Below are positions 18,601-26,451 of a stretch of DNA of 53,241 bases, one piece after another. Origin of the DNA: a virus; the IMG/VR virus record IMGVR_UViG_3300046804_001071, positions 1-53,241 of that record. One strand, written 5' to 3'. The position numbers and the translations under genes were made by a program. The notes beneath the pieces were generated by a model. It saw nothing but the letters and a program-made list of their open reading frames with translations, was not told where the DNA came from and searched no databases. How positions within the stretch are numbered: position 1 is the first letter of the stretch; every line of letters starts with the position of its first letter.

Positions 18601-19657
18601 TATTAGTTTGGAACTTCCTTCCTTATTCAGTGCAACTAACGGTGCTTCTAACTCAGCGGACCTATCTACAATCGGAGTGCTTAGCGGTGACTATTTAGTC
18701 TCGTCTAATGGATACCAATACACGTATGCAAAAAGCGGTCTAGTAGCCTTTACTGGAGTTGATTATGCTGGATTCGAGCTTCTAGCCAGAAAAAATATTG
18801 TCTCTCCTTCAGACCCGTCCGGTGAAGATGTAACCGTGGCTCCAGTAGGTATTGCTGGAAGAACGTACTACACTGGCGGCGGGTATGACACTAGTTCAGC
18901 CGGAGTTATTCCTAGTTCTGGAGTTCTTTCCGTTTTAGATTTATTTGGTGACCAGGTCGCATTCATTACCGAAAGTCCAAGCAAAAACTCCATAGTTTTT
19001 GACTCTACATATGCTAACTTCGGGTCTGCTAGAGTTCGTCTAGATTCAACGCACGATGTGACACTAACATCGACGATGCACCCGCTTCAATTGGGAGCTG
19101 ACGGTGCTACTCACATGAAGCTTGATGCTAATGATATTCAAGTCGTATCTGATACAAATACTGGAGCGTCATTCTATTTAAATTACAATGGTGGGTCCAT
19201 TGTTTTGGGCAATACCACAGTTGGTCTTGGAAAAATTGACGGTACATCTGACTACGTGTGGGCTAATGGTGTCTATGGGAATACCCTATCTACTTCTTAT
19301 CGCTCGGTTTACGTCTCATCCAGCGGTACTTACGATCAACTTGGATATGTTGCTTCTAGTCGTCGATTTAAGAAAAACATTGAACCGCTAAGCTATACAG
19401 CAGAGCAGATCCTATCTGTGAGAGCCGTTGAATACCACTATAATGAGGAAGAAGATACGGCACCTAAGCATGCAGGTATGATTGCGGAGGAGATGCATGA
19501 TGCAGGCCTACACGCTTTTATTTCGTATGACAAAGAGGGCCTCCCCGAGACCATTCAGTATGAGTTCTATGTGACAGCATTGCAACAAGTTGTTAGAGAT
19601 CAGGCTCAGAAGTTGGCCGATTTAACGGCACGTTTAGAGATCCTAGAAAGTAGATAA
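15689..19657 (+). CDS. Tail fibre / minor tail protein with C-terminal S74 self-cleaving chaperone
   Basis: I chose ATG at 15689 (MGSRRIAKTRS) because GGGAGG lies ~9 bases before it; a TTG nine bases earlier is also possible. The 1322-residue protein has an N-terminal baseplate-attachment part (GYSGWKITGTGNAEFGNV), about five FCCH-like repeats between ~160 and ~715, a CBM-like stretch (INTVKNPSFEFFNQ) and long beta-rich regions. It ends in an intramolecular chaperone domain: SSRRFKKNIEPL, then ILSVRAVEYHYNEEED and GMIAEEMHDAG, with a C-terminal coiled coil. Ser1224 and Lys1229 fit the S74 catalytic dyad, so the last ~99 residues should be cut off after trimer folding. Confidence 0.75.
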   Translation: MGSRRIAKTRSLSSYLTSLDNSALSSALQINANNSIATNSIGENSIAEEMQIFDKSIQSGNYVEGYSGWKITGTGNAEFGNVVVRGNINASSGSIGYWNISNPAVTRVIGSTTLLGTFLESAIAGDTDDGITSGTYVGLFKSYSPDAVQISTKERVSNIATLTSEGHDFQVGDKVIVTLDDDTTFNNSGTSVTITAITLNTFSYANSGTDVSSSDAVGIAELDNDDVAGLYLRDYGKNEFDYGYFSNKGIAYVSARKINTVKNPSFEFFNQSTGNTTATLSAWTSSSLANAAVSLIGFNTVLANTATATTAYYDSQSSAAAYVYAAASAPSSSEYLVASIDYAEGEKFTAFSGGKSLTFGFDMFANYTKTPITISSATYSGGYITVNTGSAHGYSAGQTVFINASLYDTNGVDHAANSNTDVWGAIETSYSYDVYSGTEGYLDYPDNTEPWLPVGRAFTVVDAPTSTSFRYTPVSTPTGGLTVKYPGDDPISYISKIESSSLTKTMTVSFESVSLNKFETGDQAAISGIVSTDAPTLYNSTVTVLTSSGNSFTALDPTYKQVTNRVVSAVNVATLTVASHGYLVNQTVLIEGVDKAVTTASYSVTGTIMTINTSAAHLIVVGELFSITPDPDSPLADLENYDWTATTGTTGTVLKFDLTENAMEGTHPAVGLTTLTTDSVLPRCFDGEVVITAVATNTFNYAITRNATLATAAVTDATSVIIGGPYYNLLGGSLGIGRRPNKSVYRAFSLAYDLTNIKIQYGSNVSAVEDLSNVISTSDLSTWAQNKYRTTTADKYLLARFKRAPSPAKIGQLEPFTAGARSTITIDGKKIYSSYASLNPTGQAALEDIKILFPAKISSINVDGTYSTSGGHISNSAATYSGAAVGYLLDNVYLSTSADYFDGNSGVSEFLWSGTGTSANAASLKESKHWLDINLDDQTSRIDVDFIGINETNFTKKLFSSPRIGNIDTSDISLELPSLFSATNGASNSADLSTIGVLSGDYLVSSNGYQYTYAKSGLVAFTGVDYAGFELLARKNIVSPSDPSGEDVTVAPVGIAGRTYYTGGGYDTSSAGVIPSSGVLSVLDLFGDQVAFITESPSKNSIVFDSTYANFGSARVRLDSTHDVTLTSTMHPLQLGADGATHMKLDANDIQVVSDTNTGASFYLNYNGGSIVLGNTTVGLGKIDGTSDYVWANGVYGNTLSTSYRSVYVSSSGTYDQLGYVASSRRFKKNIEPLSYTAEQILSVRAVEYHYNEEEDTAPKHAGMIAEEMHDAGLHAFISYDKEGLPETIQYEFYVTALQQVVRDQAQKLADLTARLEILESR

Positions 19658-19792
19658 ATGTACACAATTAAAGCAGTAACTATTGACGATGCAACTAAGT
19701 TTGTAGTAATCAATAAACTAACTAAAAAGGAAGTTATTTCTTTTGATAAGTATTCTGATGCTGTTGATTACGTTATAGAACGAAATAAATAA
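19658..19792 (+). CDS. Small protein of 44 residues
   Basis: ATG directly follows the stop codon of the fibre gene (TAA-ATG). The 44-residue product starts MYTIKAVTIDDATKFVVINK and ends in a helix YSDAVDYVIERNK. It has the look of a small alpha-beta fold (two strands and a helix). No ribosome site is apparent, so translation would be by coupling. No family is recognised. Confidence 0.45.
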   Translation: MYTIKAVTIDDATKFVVINKLTKKEVISFDKYSDAVDYVIERNK

Positions 19793-19847
19793 CCCTAGAT
19801 TTTTTGAGATAAACTTTACCTATACGAACTACAAATTAAGGAATACA

Positions 19848-20033
19848 ATGCCAAATAATAACGAAGCCGCCGTCTTTAATGAAGTACTAGCCATTACTCG
19901 TGAGCAGCTAGCTCGCTCCATGAGTCTAAATGCTGAACTTGAAGCTATGCTAAAAGTAGAGCAGGCTAAGAATGAAGACCTTCAGAAAAAGATTGCTGAA
20001 CTAGAATCTCCTGCTGACTCAGAAAAAAAGTAG
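19848..20033 (+). CDS. Small coiled-coil protein
   Basis: A 61-residue acidic protein behind an AAGGAA ribosome site. Residues ~18-50 form a heptad coiled coil (LARSMSLNAELEAMLKVEQA, then LQKKIAEL). It lies between the tail module and the replication block. No family is recognised. A small virion or scaffold-like role is possible, as for similar short coiled-coil genes downstream of fibre genes. Confidence 0.55.
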   Translation: MPNNNEAAVFNEVLAITREQLARSMSLNAELEAMLKVEQAKNEDLQKKIAELESPADSEKK

Positions 20034-20036
20034 CCC

Positions 20037-20507
20037 ATGATTGAAGTAAGAGACGGAAATAGAACGCTTTATGTTGACGGCGTTCTTCTTGGAAAGTCGA
20101 CTTCTCATAGGCGGGGATCTACACGCTGGATTGAGTTCGAACTTTACAAAACTGTAAGCGGTCAGTATGTCCTATCTCGCGTTGGTGTTTCACTTGTTTA
20201 TCATGGTGCTGCCTGTAGCCTTGTAACTACATACAACTTGCAGGAAGTTCCATTTGAGGACACTCATCGCGATAGTATTCCATGCGAACGCTGTAATCCG
20301 GATGAAAGTGCGGACTTGGTATTTCCTGAAAAGAACCGATACTGGGCGCAGGTCAGTGAGCAGGCTGGTGCAGTATTAGATGCTCTGTACAAGTATGATG
20401 ATGGCGGAGCTCGCTATCTAACTAACGTTGCCCAGCGTCTACTTGAAGATGCCGCTAAAAAGGATAAAAACATCGCCGAAGTGTATAGGTTTGAAATTAT
20501 CCAGTAG
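20037..20507 (+). CDS. Conserved-looking hypothetical protein with CxxC
   Basis: A 156-residue protein that starts three bases after the previous stop. The first ~100 residues are beta-rich (VRDGNRTLYVDGVLLG, RWIEFELYKTVSGQYVLSR, GVSLVYHGAACSL) and include one CERC pair that could join another cysteine in metal binding. The last ~50 residues are helical (RYLTNVAQRLLEDAAKKDKN). It resembles uncharacterised proteins of actinobacterial plasmids and phages, but I cannot name a family. It begins a cluster that continues into the DNA polymerase gene. Confidence 0.5.
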   Translation: MIEVRDGNRTLYVDGVLLGKSTSHRRGSTRWIEFELYKTVSGQYVLSRVGVSLVYHGAACSLVTTYNLQEVPFEDTHRDSIPCERCNPDESADLVFPEKNRYWAQVSEQAGAVLDALYKYDDGGARYLTNVAQRLLEDAAKKDKNIAEVYRFEIIQ

Positions 20508-20547
20508 ATCTGCTAACATAACTTAATACCAACGAAGAAAGACGAAA

Positions 20548-22365
20548 ATGACAAAAAGCTTAGATGGTGTTCGACTCGAACTAGTTGATAGCGTAGAAAA
20601 AGCTCAGGAGTTTATTTCCTGGCTTGGCGAGCGTCGCCCGTACAATGCTCTAGCTATTGATACTGAGACCGGAGAACTTCCTGGCAACCCGCGTGATCAC
20701 GCCCTTTCGCCTTGGCATGGACGTCTACGTCTAGTCCAGGTTGGCGATGGTATGACCGGCTGGTCTATCCCCTGGGATGACTGGAAGGGCGTCTTCTATG
20801 AAGCGATGGATAAGTTTGATGGTCCGCTAGTCTGCCACAACATTGCATTCGAAGCCCGTTGGTTTGATGTTCAATCAAGCTGGAAGATGCCTTGGCACCG
20901 TGCTCACGACACCATGATTATGGCTCACCTAATTGACCCACTTGGGTCTGGTGCTCTTAAGAATCTGACTTCTCGTTATGTAGACGCCAACGCTGCTCGC
21001 ATGCAGCAGGTCCTCGATGACGGTATGACCAAGAACGGATGGACCTGGGGAACGGTTCCTATGAACTTTCAGCCTTACTGGGCTTATGGTGCTCTTGACC
21101 CTGTCCTAACAATGCGCCTCTGGGAGATGTTCTGGGAGAAGTGCGGACCTGGTCAGCCTTACAGTAAGGCATACGAACTTGAAATGAACACCCGCCGCAT
21201 CGTTACCCGCATGGAGCTTAATGGTGCTCGTTTGGACCTTGACTACTCTAAGAAGAAGTATGACGAACTAGTCGCCTATACCGAGCAGGTTAAGGTCTGG
21301 GGCAAAGATAACTACGGAATTGCCATCACAAGTAACGCTCAGTTGGTGCGTGCGTTGGAGTCGCTAGGTGCTGAGATCACTCAGACTACTCCGTCTGGTG
21401 GGAAGTCAGCATCTGCTGACCAGCTAAAGATTCTAGTTCGCGACGGGTCTCCTGAAGTTCAGCAGCTGGCAGAGACTGTTCTAAAGCAGCGTAAAGCCGA
21501 CAAGCTGGCGTCTACCTACTTCTCAAACTTCATCAACGACAATGTGAATGGATTTGTTCACCCGTCTGTAAAGACCCTAGGTGCTCGCACTGGTCGTATG
21601 TCTATCCAGAACCCAGCACTTCAGACTCTACCTAAAGGTGACGATACTGTTCGCCGTGCGTTCCTGCCTAAGGATGACGACCACGTAATCATCACCTCTG
21701 ACCTCGACCAGGTCGAGTTCCGTATGTTCTCGTCCTTATCACAGGACCAGAACCTAATCAACCTATTCAATATGGCAGACGCCACTGGTTCAGATCCGTT
21801 CACCGAAATCGGTCGTGAAATCTACGCCGACCCTACAATGCAGAAGTCCGACAAGCGTCGTGGCCTGATCAAGGGTGTAGTTTATGGACGCCTCTATGGT
21901 GCTGGTGTTGCTAAGCAGGCTATTACTGCTGGTGTTCCAGAAGAACAGATGCGTGCAGTTTCAAATGCGTTCGACGAGCGATTCCCTGGAATGGCAATGT
22001 TCCAGAAGAAAGTTGAAGATGTTGGCATGCGCCGTCTAAAGTCCGAGGGCCAGGGTTACGTAAATACCTGGACCGGACGCCGACTACCTTGTGACGAAGA
22101 CCGCGTCTACACTCTTGTTAACTATCTAGTTCAGGGTGGTGCTGCCGAAGTGTTCAAGTCAAACCTAGTCAAGCTAGACCAGGCAGATCTGACCGAACTT
22201 TTAATCGTCCCTGTGCATGACGAAATCGTGCTCAATGCTCCGCGTAAGGATGCAGAAGAAGTTAAGCAACTTGTGCGTCAATGTATGACCACAACTGAAG
22301 GCTGGGCAGTTCCCCTAACTGCTGACGCCGATGGCCCTCTAGAAAACTGGGGAGAAAAGTACTAA
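20548..22365 (+). CDS. Family A DNA polymerase with 3'-5' exonuclease domain
   Basis: A 605-residue replicative polymerase, shorter than bacterial Pol I because the 5' nuclease domain is absent. The exonuclease starts with the DxE motif (AIDTETGE, Asp38 and Glu40). Motif A is TSDLDQVEFRMFS (~384-396), motif B is KRRGLIKGVVYGRLYG (~438-453), and motif C is VPVHDEIV (~554-561). The substrate is phage DNA. The stop overlaps the start of the RuvC-like gene (TAATG), which suggests coupled expression of replication and junction-processing functions. A phenylalanine or tyrosine at the O-helix selectivity position is not judged here. The upstream ribosome site is weak (GAAAGACGAAA). Confidence 0.92.
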   Translation: MTKSLDGVRLELVDSVEKAQEFISWLGERRPYNALAIDTETGELPGNPRDHALSPWHGRLRLVQVGDGMTGWSIPWDDWKGVFYEAMDKFDGPLVCHNIAFEARWFDVQSSWKMPWHRAHDTMIMAHLIDPLGSGALKNLTSRYVDANAARMQQVLDDGMTKNGWTWGTVPMNFQPYWAYGALDPVLTMRLWEMFWEKCGPGQPYSKAYELEMNTRRIVTRMELNGARLDLDYSKKKYDELVAYTEQVKVWGKDNYGIAITSNAQLVRALESLGAEITQTTPSGGKSASADQLKILVRDGSPEVQQLAETVLKQRKADKLASTYFSNFINDNVNGFVHPSVKTLGARTGRMSIQNPALQTLPKGDDTVRRAFLPKDDDHVIITSDLDQVEFRMFSSLSQDQNLINLFNMADATGSDPFTEIGREIYADPTMQKSDKRRGLIKGVVYGRLYGAGVAKQAITAGVPEEQMRAVSNAFDERFPGMAMFQKKVEDVGMRRLKSEGQGYVNTWTGRRLPCDEDRVYTLVNYLVQGGAAEVFKSNLVKLDQADLTELLIVPVHDEIVLNAPRKDAEEVKQLVRQCMTTTEGWAVPLTADADGPLENWGEKY

Positions 22366-22835
22366 TGTCAAAACTCGTATTAGCAGTAGACCCTGGAAAA
22401 GCAAGTGGTATCGCTCTTTTCTCTTACATTGATGGCGAAGAGCCGGAACTTCTTTGGTCTGGTGAGTATCAGCAGGACGAGTATGCTCTACCTATCCGTA
22501 AAGCTATTGGCGACGCCATTATGCGTTCAATACCTATCGAGGTAGCCTGCGAGCGATTTACTATCAATGCTCAGACCGTCAAGAACTCTCAGGCTCCTTA
22601 CTCTCTCGAACAGATCGGAATTCTCAAGCAGTGCATGATGGATATCGGTATGAAGGCTGATGATATCTTCCTACAAGCACCTGCTGATGCAAAGGCCTTA
22701 TTCCCTAATCCAGCACTAAAGAAGCTCGGCTATTGGCACAAAGGTGGCGAAGGCCACGCACTCGATGCAATTCGCCACGGACTACTTCGACTTGTAAAAA
22801 GTGGATGGCGTCCTGTAGGATTGCTAGAAGATTAA
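22365..22835 (+). CDS. RuvC-like Holliday junction nuclease
   Basis: A 156-residue RNase H-fold nuclease, translationally coupled to the polymerase. Acidic residues fit RuvC: LAVDPGKASGIALFS (Asp9), VACERFTIN (Glu near residue 64) and GEGHALDAIRHGL (Asp near residue 140). It would resolve branched replication or recombination intermediates before packaging. Length fits the family. A stretch with competing inverted repeats follows the gene. Confidence 0.75.
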   Translation: MSKLVLAVDPGKASGIALFSYIDGEEPELLWSGEYQQDEYALPIRKAIGDAIMRSIPIEVACERFTINAQTVKNSQAPYSLEQIGILKQCMMDIGMKADDIFLQAPADAKALFPNPALKKLGYWHKGGEGHALDAIRHGLLRLVKSGWRPVGLLED

Positions 22836-22850
22836 AAAGTATTAGCAAAA

Positions 22851-22881
22851 ATAAAACACAGCAGACTTTTTTTCTGCTAAT
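22851..22881 (+). promoter_or_regulatory. Competing inverted repeats before the SNF2 helicase gene
   Basis: ATTAGCA (22851-22857) can pair with TGCTAAT (22875-22881), and AGCAGA (22860-22865) can pair with TCTGCT (22873-22878) across a C(T)7 loop. The two hairpins share bases, so only one can form at a time. An AT-rich TATAAATATA stretch follows. It may be an operator, attenuator or weak terminator. Confidence 0.35.
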
Positions 22882-22911
22882 ATAAATATACAGAATGACG
22901 AAGGAGATTTG

Positions 22912-24708
22912 ATGTCGGTACATGTCGACCTAGACCCAGCAGGCGATCACATCATTATCAACGCTGAATGGCGTCTAAAAGAGCTATGCAAGAGCCTACC
23001 CGGAGCTTCATGGGATACTAAGGCTTCGCTTTGGCGTATCCCTCTATCCTGGGGTGGATGTCTCGCACTGCGTTCAACTTTCAAAGAGGACCTAGTGATT
23101 GGTCCCGGCCTTGCTGCCTGGGCTGCTAACGAAAAGGTTACCCGAATCGACCCAGCCAACGCACTTCGTGACGTAGACGTTCAAGAAGATGGCGACCAAG
23201 ACCTATTCCCGCACCAGCGTGCCGGAGTCGAGTTCCTATCTACCGCTCGTCGAGCACTGCTTGCAGACGAGCCTGGTCTAGGTAAGACTGCTCAGGCTAT
23301 TCGCTCACTTAAGAGACTGCACGACCGTGGCGAAGCAGTCTTTCCTGCTCTAATTGTCTGCCCTAACACTCTTAAGAAGAACTGGGAGCGTGAGTTTGAT
23401 AAGTGGTGGCCTGGTGTAAATGTGACTGTTATCAACGGTTCAGCTGCTCAGCGTCGTGCTCAGTTTGACCAGCAGTCTGATGTGATTGTGATCAACTGGG
23501 AGTCGCTACGCACTCACTCAAAGTTGTCGTCTTATGGTTCGATTGCCTTAGCTCGCTGCATTGAGTGTAAGGGACACGACTCTCGTATCACTCCAAGCCG
23601 CTGCGAAGTCCACCAGCGTGAGCTAAATGACATCGACTTTAAGTCTGTAATCGCTGACGAGATTCACCGTTCAAAAGACCCTAAGTCAAAGCAGAGCCGT
23701 GCACTTTGGGCAGCGACCGGAGACGCAGACATCCGCTTTGCATTGACCGGAACTCCTATTGCCAATAACGTAATTGATCTGTGGCCTATTCTTCACTGGT
23801 TGGAGCCTAAGGAGTGGCCTGGCCGTACCAAGTGGATTGACCGCATGATTGACACCATGATGAACGCTTTCGGTGGAATGATGGTTCTCGGCGTGAAGCC
23901 TCACATGGAGCAGGAGTTCTATGCTGCGATTAATCCTCGTATGCGCCGTATGCTCAAGTCCCGCGTGCTTCCTTGGCTTCCAGAGGTTATTACCGAGCGT
24001 CGCGATGTGGAGATGGGTGTCAAGCAGGCTAAGGCCTACAAGCAGATGCTCGAGCACATGATTACCATGCTTGAGACTGGCGACACCATTATGGCTGCTA
24101 ACCCTCTAACCCAGAGCCTGCGTCTTTTGCAGTTCGCTAGCTCGACCGCAGAGGTTACTGTAGACGAGGCTGGCCAGGAAAAAGTTATTTTGTCAGACCC
24201 GTCCTGTAAGGTAGATGCTCTGATGGATGATATGAAGAATGGCGACTTTGGCGATGACAGCGTGGCTGTCTGTGCTGTATCTCGTCAGCTAATTGAACTC
24301 CTAAGCGCACGACTAACAAAAGAGGGAATCGATCACGGGCTAATCACTGGTGCTCAGGACCAGGATGAGCGTCAGAAGGCTATCGATGACTTCCAATCTG
24401 GCAAGACAAAGTGGATTCTTTTCACTGCTCAGGCTGGCGGTGTCGGTGTCACCTTGACAACTGCTCGCCGTCTTGTTATGCTACAACGACCATGGTCTTT
24501 AGTCGACTACAAGCAGGCTCTAGATCGAGTACACCGAATCGGTTCTGAAATTCACGACTGCGTGATCATTACTGACTACGTTACTGAAAACACAATTGAA
24601 GAACGAGTTATCCAGGCCCTAGATACTAAGGCCGACAACTTTGAGCAGATTGTTCGCGATAAAGAGCAGCTACTCAAGATGCTAAAAGAAAGCAAGGTTT
24701 CAAAATAA
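22912..24708 (+). CDS. SNF2-family DNA helicase/translocase
   Basis: I start at ATG 22912, five bases after GGAG; a TTG three bases earlier lies too close to the ribosome site. The 598-residue protein has an N-terminal HARP-like substrate domain (~1-85, LPGASWDTKASLWRIPLSWG). The SF2 core then has a Q-like FPHQRAGVEFL, Walker A DEPGLGKTAQAI, Walker B IADEIHRSK, motif III ALTGTPIANN, and the helicase C motifs QAGGVGVTLT and QALDRVHRIGS. The HARP-type N-terminus plus SNF2 core resembles SMARCAL1-type annealing helicases, so a role in fork remodelling or strand annealing is likely. The stop overlaps the next start. Confidence 0.85.
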   Translation: MSVHVDLDPAGDHIIINAEWRLKELCKSLPGASWDTKASLWRIPLSWGGCLALRSTFKEDLVIGPGLAAWAANEKVTRIDPANALRDVDVQEDGDQDLFPHQRAGVEFLSTARRALLADEPGLGKTAQAIRSLKRLHDRGEAVFPALIVCPNTLKKNWEREFDKWWPGVNVTVINGSAAQRRAQFDQQSDVIVINWESLRTHSKLSSYGSIALARCIECKGHDSRITPSRCEVHQRELNDIDFKSVIADEIHRSKDPKSKQSRALWAATGDADIRFALTGTPIANNVIDLWPILHWLEPKEWPGRTKWIDRMIDTMMNAFGGMMVLGVKPHMEQEFYAAINPRMRRMLKSRVLPWLPEVITERRDVEMGVKQAKAYKQMLEHMITMLETGDTIMAANPLTQSLRLLQFASSTAEVTVDEAGQEKVILSDPSCKVDALMDDMKNGDFGDDSVAVCAVSRQLIELLSARLTKEGIDHGLITGAQDQDERQKAIDDFQSGKTKWILFTAQAGGVGVTLTTARRLVMLQRPWSLVDYKQALDRVHRIGSEIHDCVIITDYVTENTIEERVIQALDTKADNFEQIVRDKEQLLKMLKESKVSK

Positions 24709-25664
24709 TGACAACCGAAAACGACGAAACGACTCCAGCTCCGATTCGTATCTCTAACTCAGAGATTCAGACATTCAAGGACTGCCGTCGTCGCTGGTGG
24801 TTTACCTACTACCGTCGCCTACAGCCAAAGGTTCAGAACTACACCGGCGCATTGGCACTAGGTTCTCGTATCCACGAGGCTCTAGACCGCCACTATTCGA
24901 CCGGTCAGGACTTGCTAGAGGCTCACGCCGACCTAGTTGCAGCCGACATGAAGACTCTGACTGACGCCTACCGCGACACAACGGAGTTGGAGACCGAGGC
25001 AGAGCTTGGTCGAGTTATGCTGGAAGGCTACCTAGAATGGGTAGAGATCGAAGGCATTGACTCGGATCTCGAAATGATCTCCACTGAAGAGATTATTGAG
25101 CGTCCTATGCTAAATGGTCGTGTAACACTTCAGGGAAAGATCGATATGCGTGTTCGTCGTAAGATTGACGGCGTTCGTATGTTCCGTGACTTCAAGACTG
25201 TCGGAGGTTCATTCTCTGACTTCGGGTCTACCGCCCACATGAACGAGCAGATTCTGACCTACATGGTTCTAGAAGAAGCTCAAAACAAGGATGGTGAACG
25301 ATCCGAGGGAGGTATCTTTACGATGCTTCGCAAGGTAAAGCGTGGTGCTTATGCAAAGCCACCATTCTACGGACAGATTGAGGTCCGCCACAATGCTTTT
25401 GCACTTCGTTCGTTCTGGCAACGCCTAGAGGGGACGCTAGAGGACATGATGCGTGTGCGTGATGGTCTGGATGCAGGTGAGAGCCACTACAAGCTCGCCT
25501 ACCCAAAGCCATCTCGTGACTGCAAGTGGAAGTGCCAATTCTTCGCTATTTGCCCGCTGGTTGACGATGGTTCGGCAGCTGAAGCAGCGATTAGCGATGC
25601 GTTTGAGTCAAAAGACCCATACGGTTATTATGGAATCACCGAAGAGAAGAAAGGAAATGAGTAA
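24708..25664 (+). CDS. PD-(D/E)XK nuclease, RecB/Cas4-like, with Fe-S cysteines
   Basis: A 318-residue exonuclease coupled to the helicase gene (TAATG). Motifs: SNSEIQTFKDCRRRWWFTY near the N-terminus, ALGSRIHEALDRHY with the motif I histidine, then the FRDFKTVGG motif (Asp and Lys of D-x-K) and Gln in NEQILTYMVLEE. Cys27 with CKWKC and a further Cys six residues on (CQFFAIC) near the C-terminus fit the four-cysteine 4Fe-4S cluster of Cas4/AddB-type nucleases. It probably resects DNA ends for annealing by the next two genes. Confidence 0.85.
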   Translation: MTTENDETTPAPIRISNSEIQTFKDCRRRWWFTYYRRLQPKVQNYTGALALGSRIHEALDRHYSTGQDLLEAHADLVAADMKTLTDAYRDTTELETEAELGRVMLEGYLEWVEIEGIDSDLEMISTEEIIERPMLNGRVTLQGKIDMRVRRKIDGVRMFRDFKTVGGSFSDFGSTAHMNEQILTYMVLEEAQNKDGERSEGGIFTMLRKVKRGAYAKPPFYGQIEVRHNAFALRSFWQRLEGTLEDMMRVRDGLDAGESHYKLAYPKPSRDCKWKCQFFAICPLVDDGSAAEAAISDAFESKDPYGYYGITEEKKGNE

Positions 25665-25666
25665 GC

Positions 25667-26443
25667 ATGTCTGAAGTCGATCGCAGCTTAACCTTGATGG
25701 TTTATGGCGAATCTAAAGTCGGCAAGTCAACTTTTGCCGTTACAGCACCTTACCCACGCCTGATGCTCGATGTTGAGGGAGGCCACCGCTTCCTACCAAT
25801 CAACGTCAAGTATTGGGACCCAATTCGCGAAGAGCCGCCTGTAGCAGACGGCACCTGGGACACAGTAGTTGTTCAGGTTCGCGATTACGATGTCGTTATG
25901 AAAGCCTTCCAGTGGCTTCAGAGCGGTAAGCACCAGTTCAAGTCACTTATCATTGACTCCATTTCGGAGCTTCAGGTAAAGTGCATGGACAACATCGCTG
26001 GCACAGAGCAGATGAAGATGCAACAGTGGGGCGAGCTACTTCGCCACATGGGTGCTCTTCTTCGTGACCTCCGTGACCTAACGATGCACCCAACTCAGCC
26101 TCTGGAGGCTGTAGTCCTAACTGCTATGGCTCGTAAGGGTCAGGATGGCGTATACCGTCCTTATCTTCAGGGTCAGCTTGCAATTCAGGCTCCATACTTC
26201 TATGATGTACTTGGAGCAATTACTGTGGAGACGGTCCCAAACCCGGATCCAATGCAGGCACCATACAAGGTTCGTCGTATGTACGTCGAGCGCACGCCAG
26301 AGTATGAAGCTGGTGAGCGTGTACAAGGACGCCTTGGCAAAGTCGTCGAGCAGCAAGACCTCGGGGTCGAGCGTATGCTAGACATGGTTTTCGGAGAGAA
26401 GACCAAAAAATCAACAACAACAACAACTAAGAAAGAAGGTTAG
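25667..26443 (+). CDS. Sak4-like RecA-fold ATPase
   Basis: A 258-residue ATPase. Walker A is YGESKVGKSTFAV at ~residues 13-25; a Walker B-type strand is FKSLIIDSISEL (~95-106). A further strand, VVLTAMARKG, is followed by a C-terminal lysine/threonine-rich tail (KKSTTTTTKK). This is the organisation of the RecA-related phage annealing proteins of the Sak4 group (AAA_24). It sits between a RecB-like nuclease and an SSB-like protein, the typical phage recombination set. Ribosome site GAAAGGAAAT lies within the end of the preceding gene. Confidence 0.8.
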   Translation: MSEVDRSLTLMVYGESKVGKSTFAVTAPYPRLMLDVEGGHRFLPINVKYWDPIREEPPVADGTWDTVVVQVRDYDVVMKAFQWLQSGKHQFKSLIIDSISELQVKCMDNIAGTEQMKMQQWGELLRHMGALLRDLRDLTMHPTQPLEAVVLTAMARKGQDGVYRPYLQGQLAIQAPYFYDVLGAITVETVPNPDPMQAPYKVRRMYVERTPEYEAGERVQGRLGKVVEQQDLGVERMLDMVFGEKTKKSTTTTTKKEG

Positions 26444-26451
26444 TCACAGCC

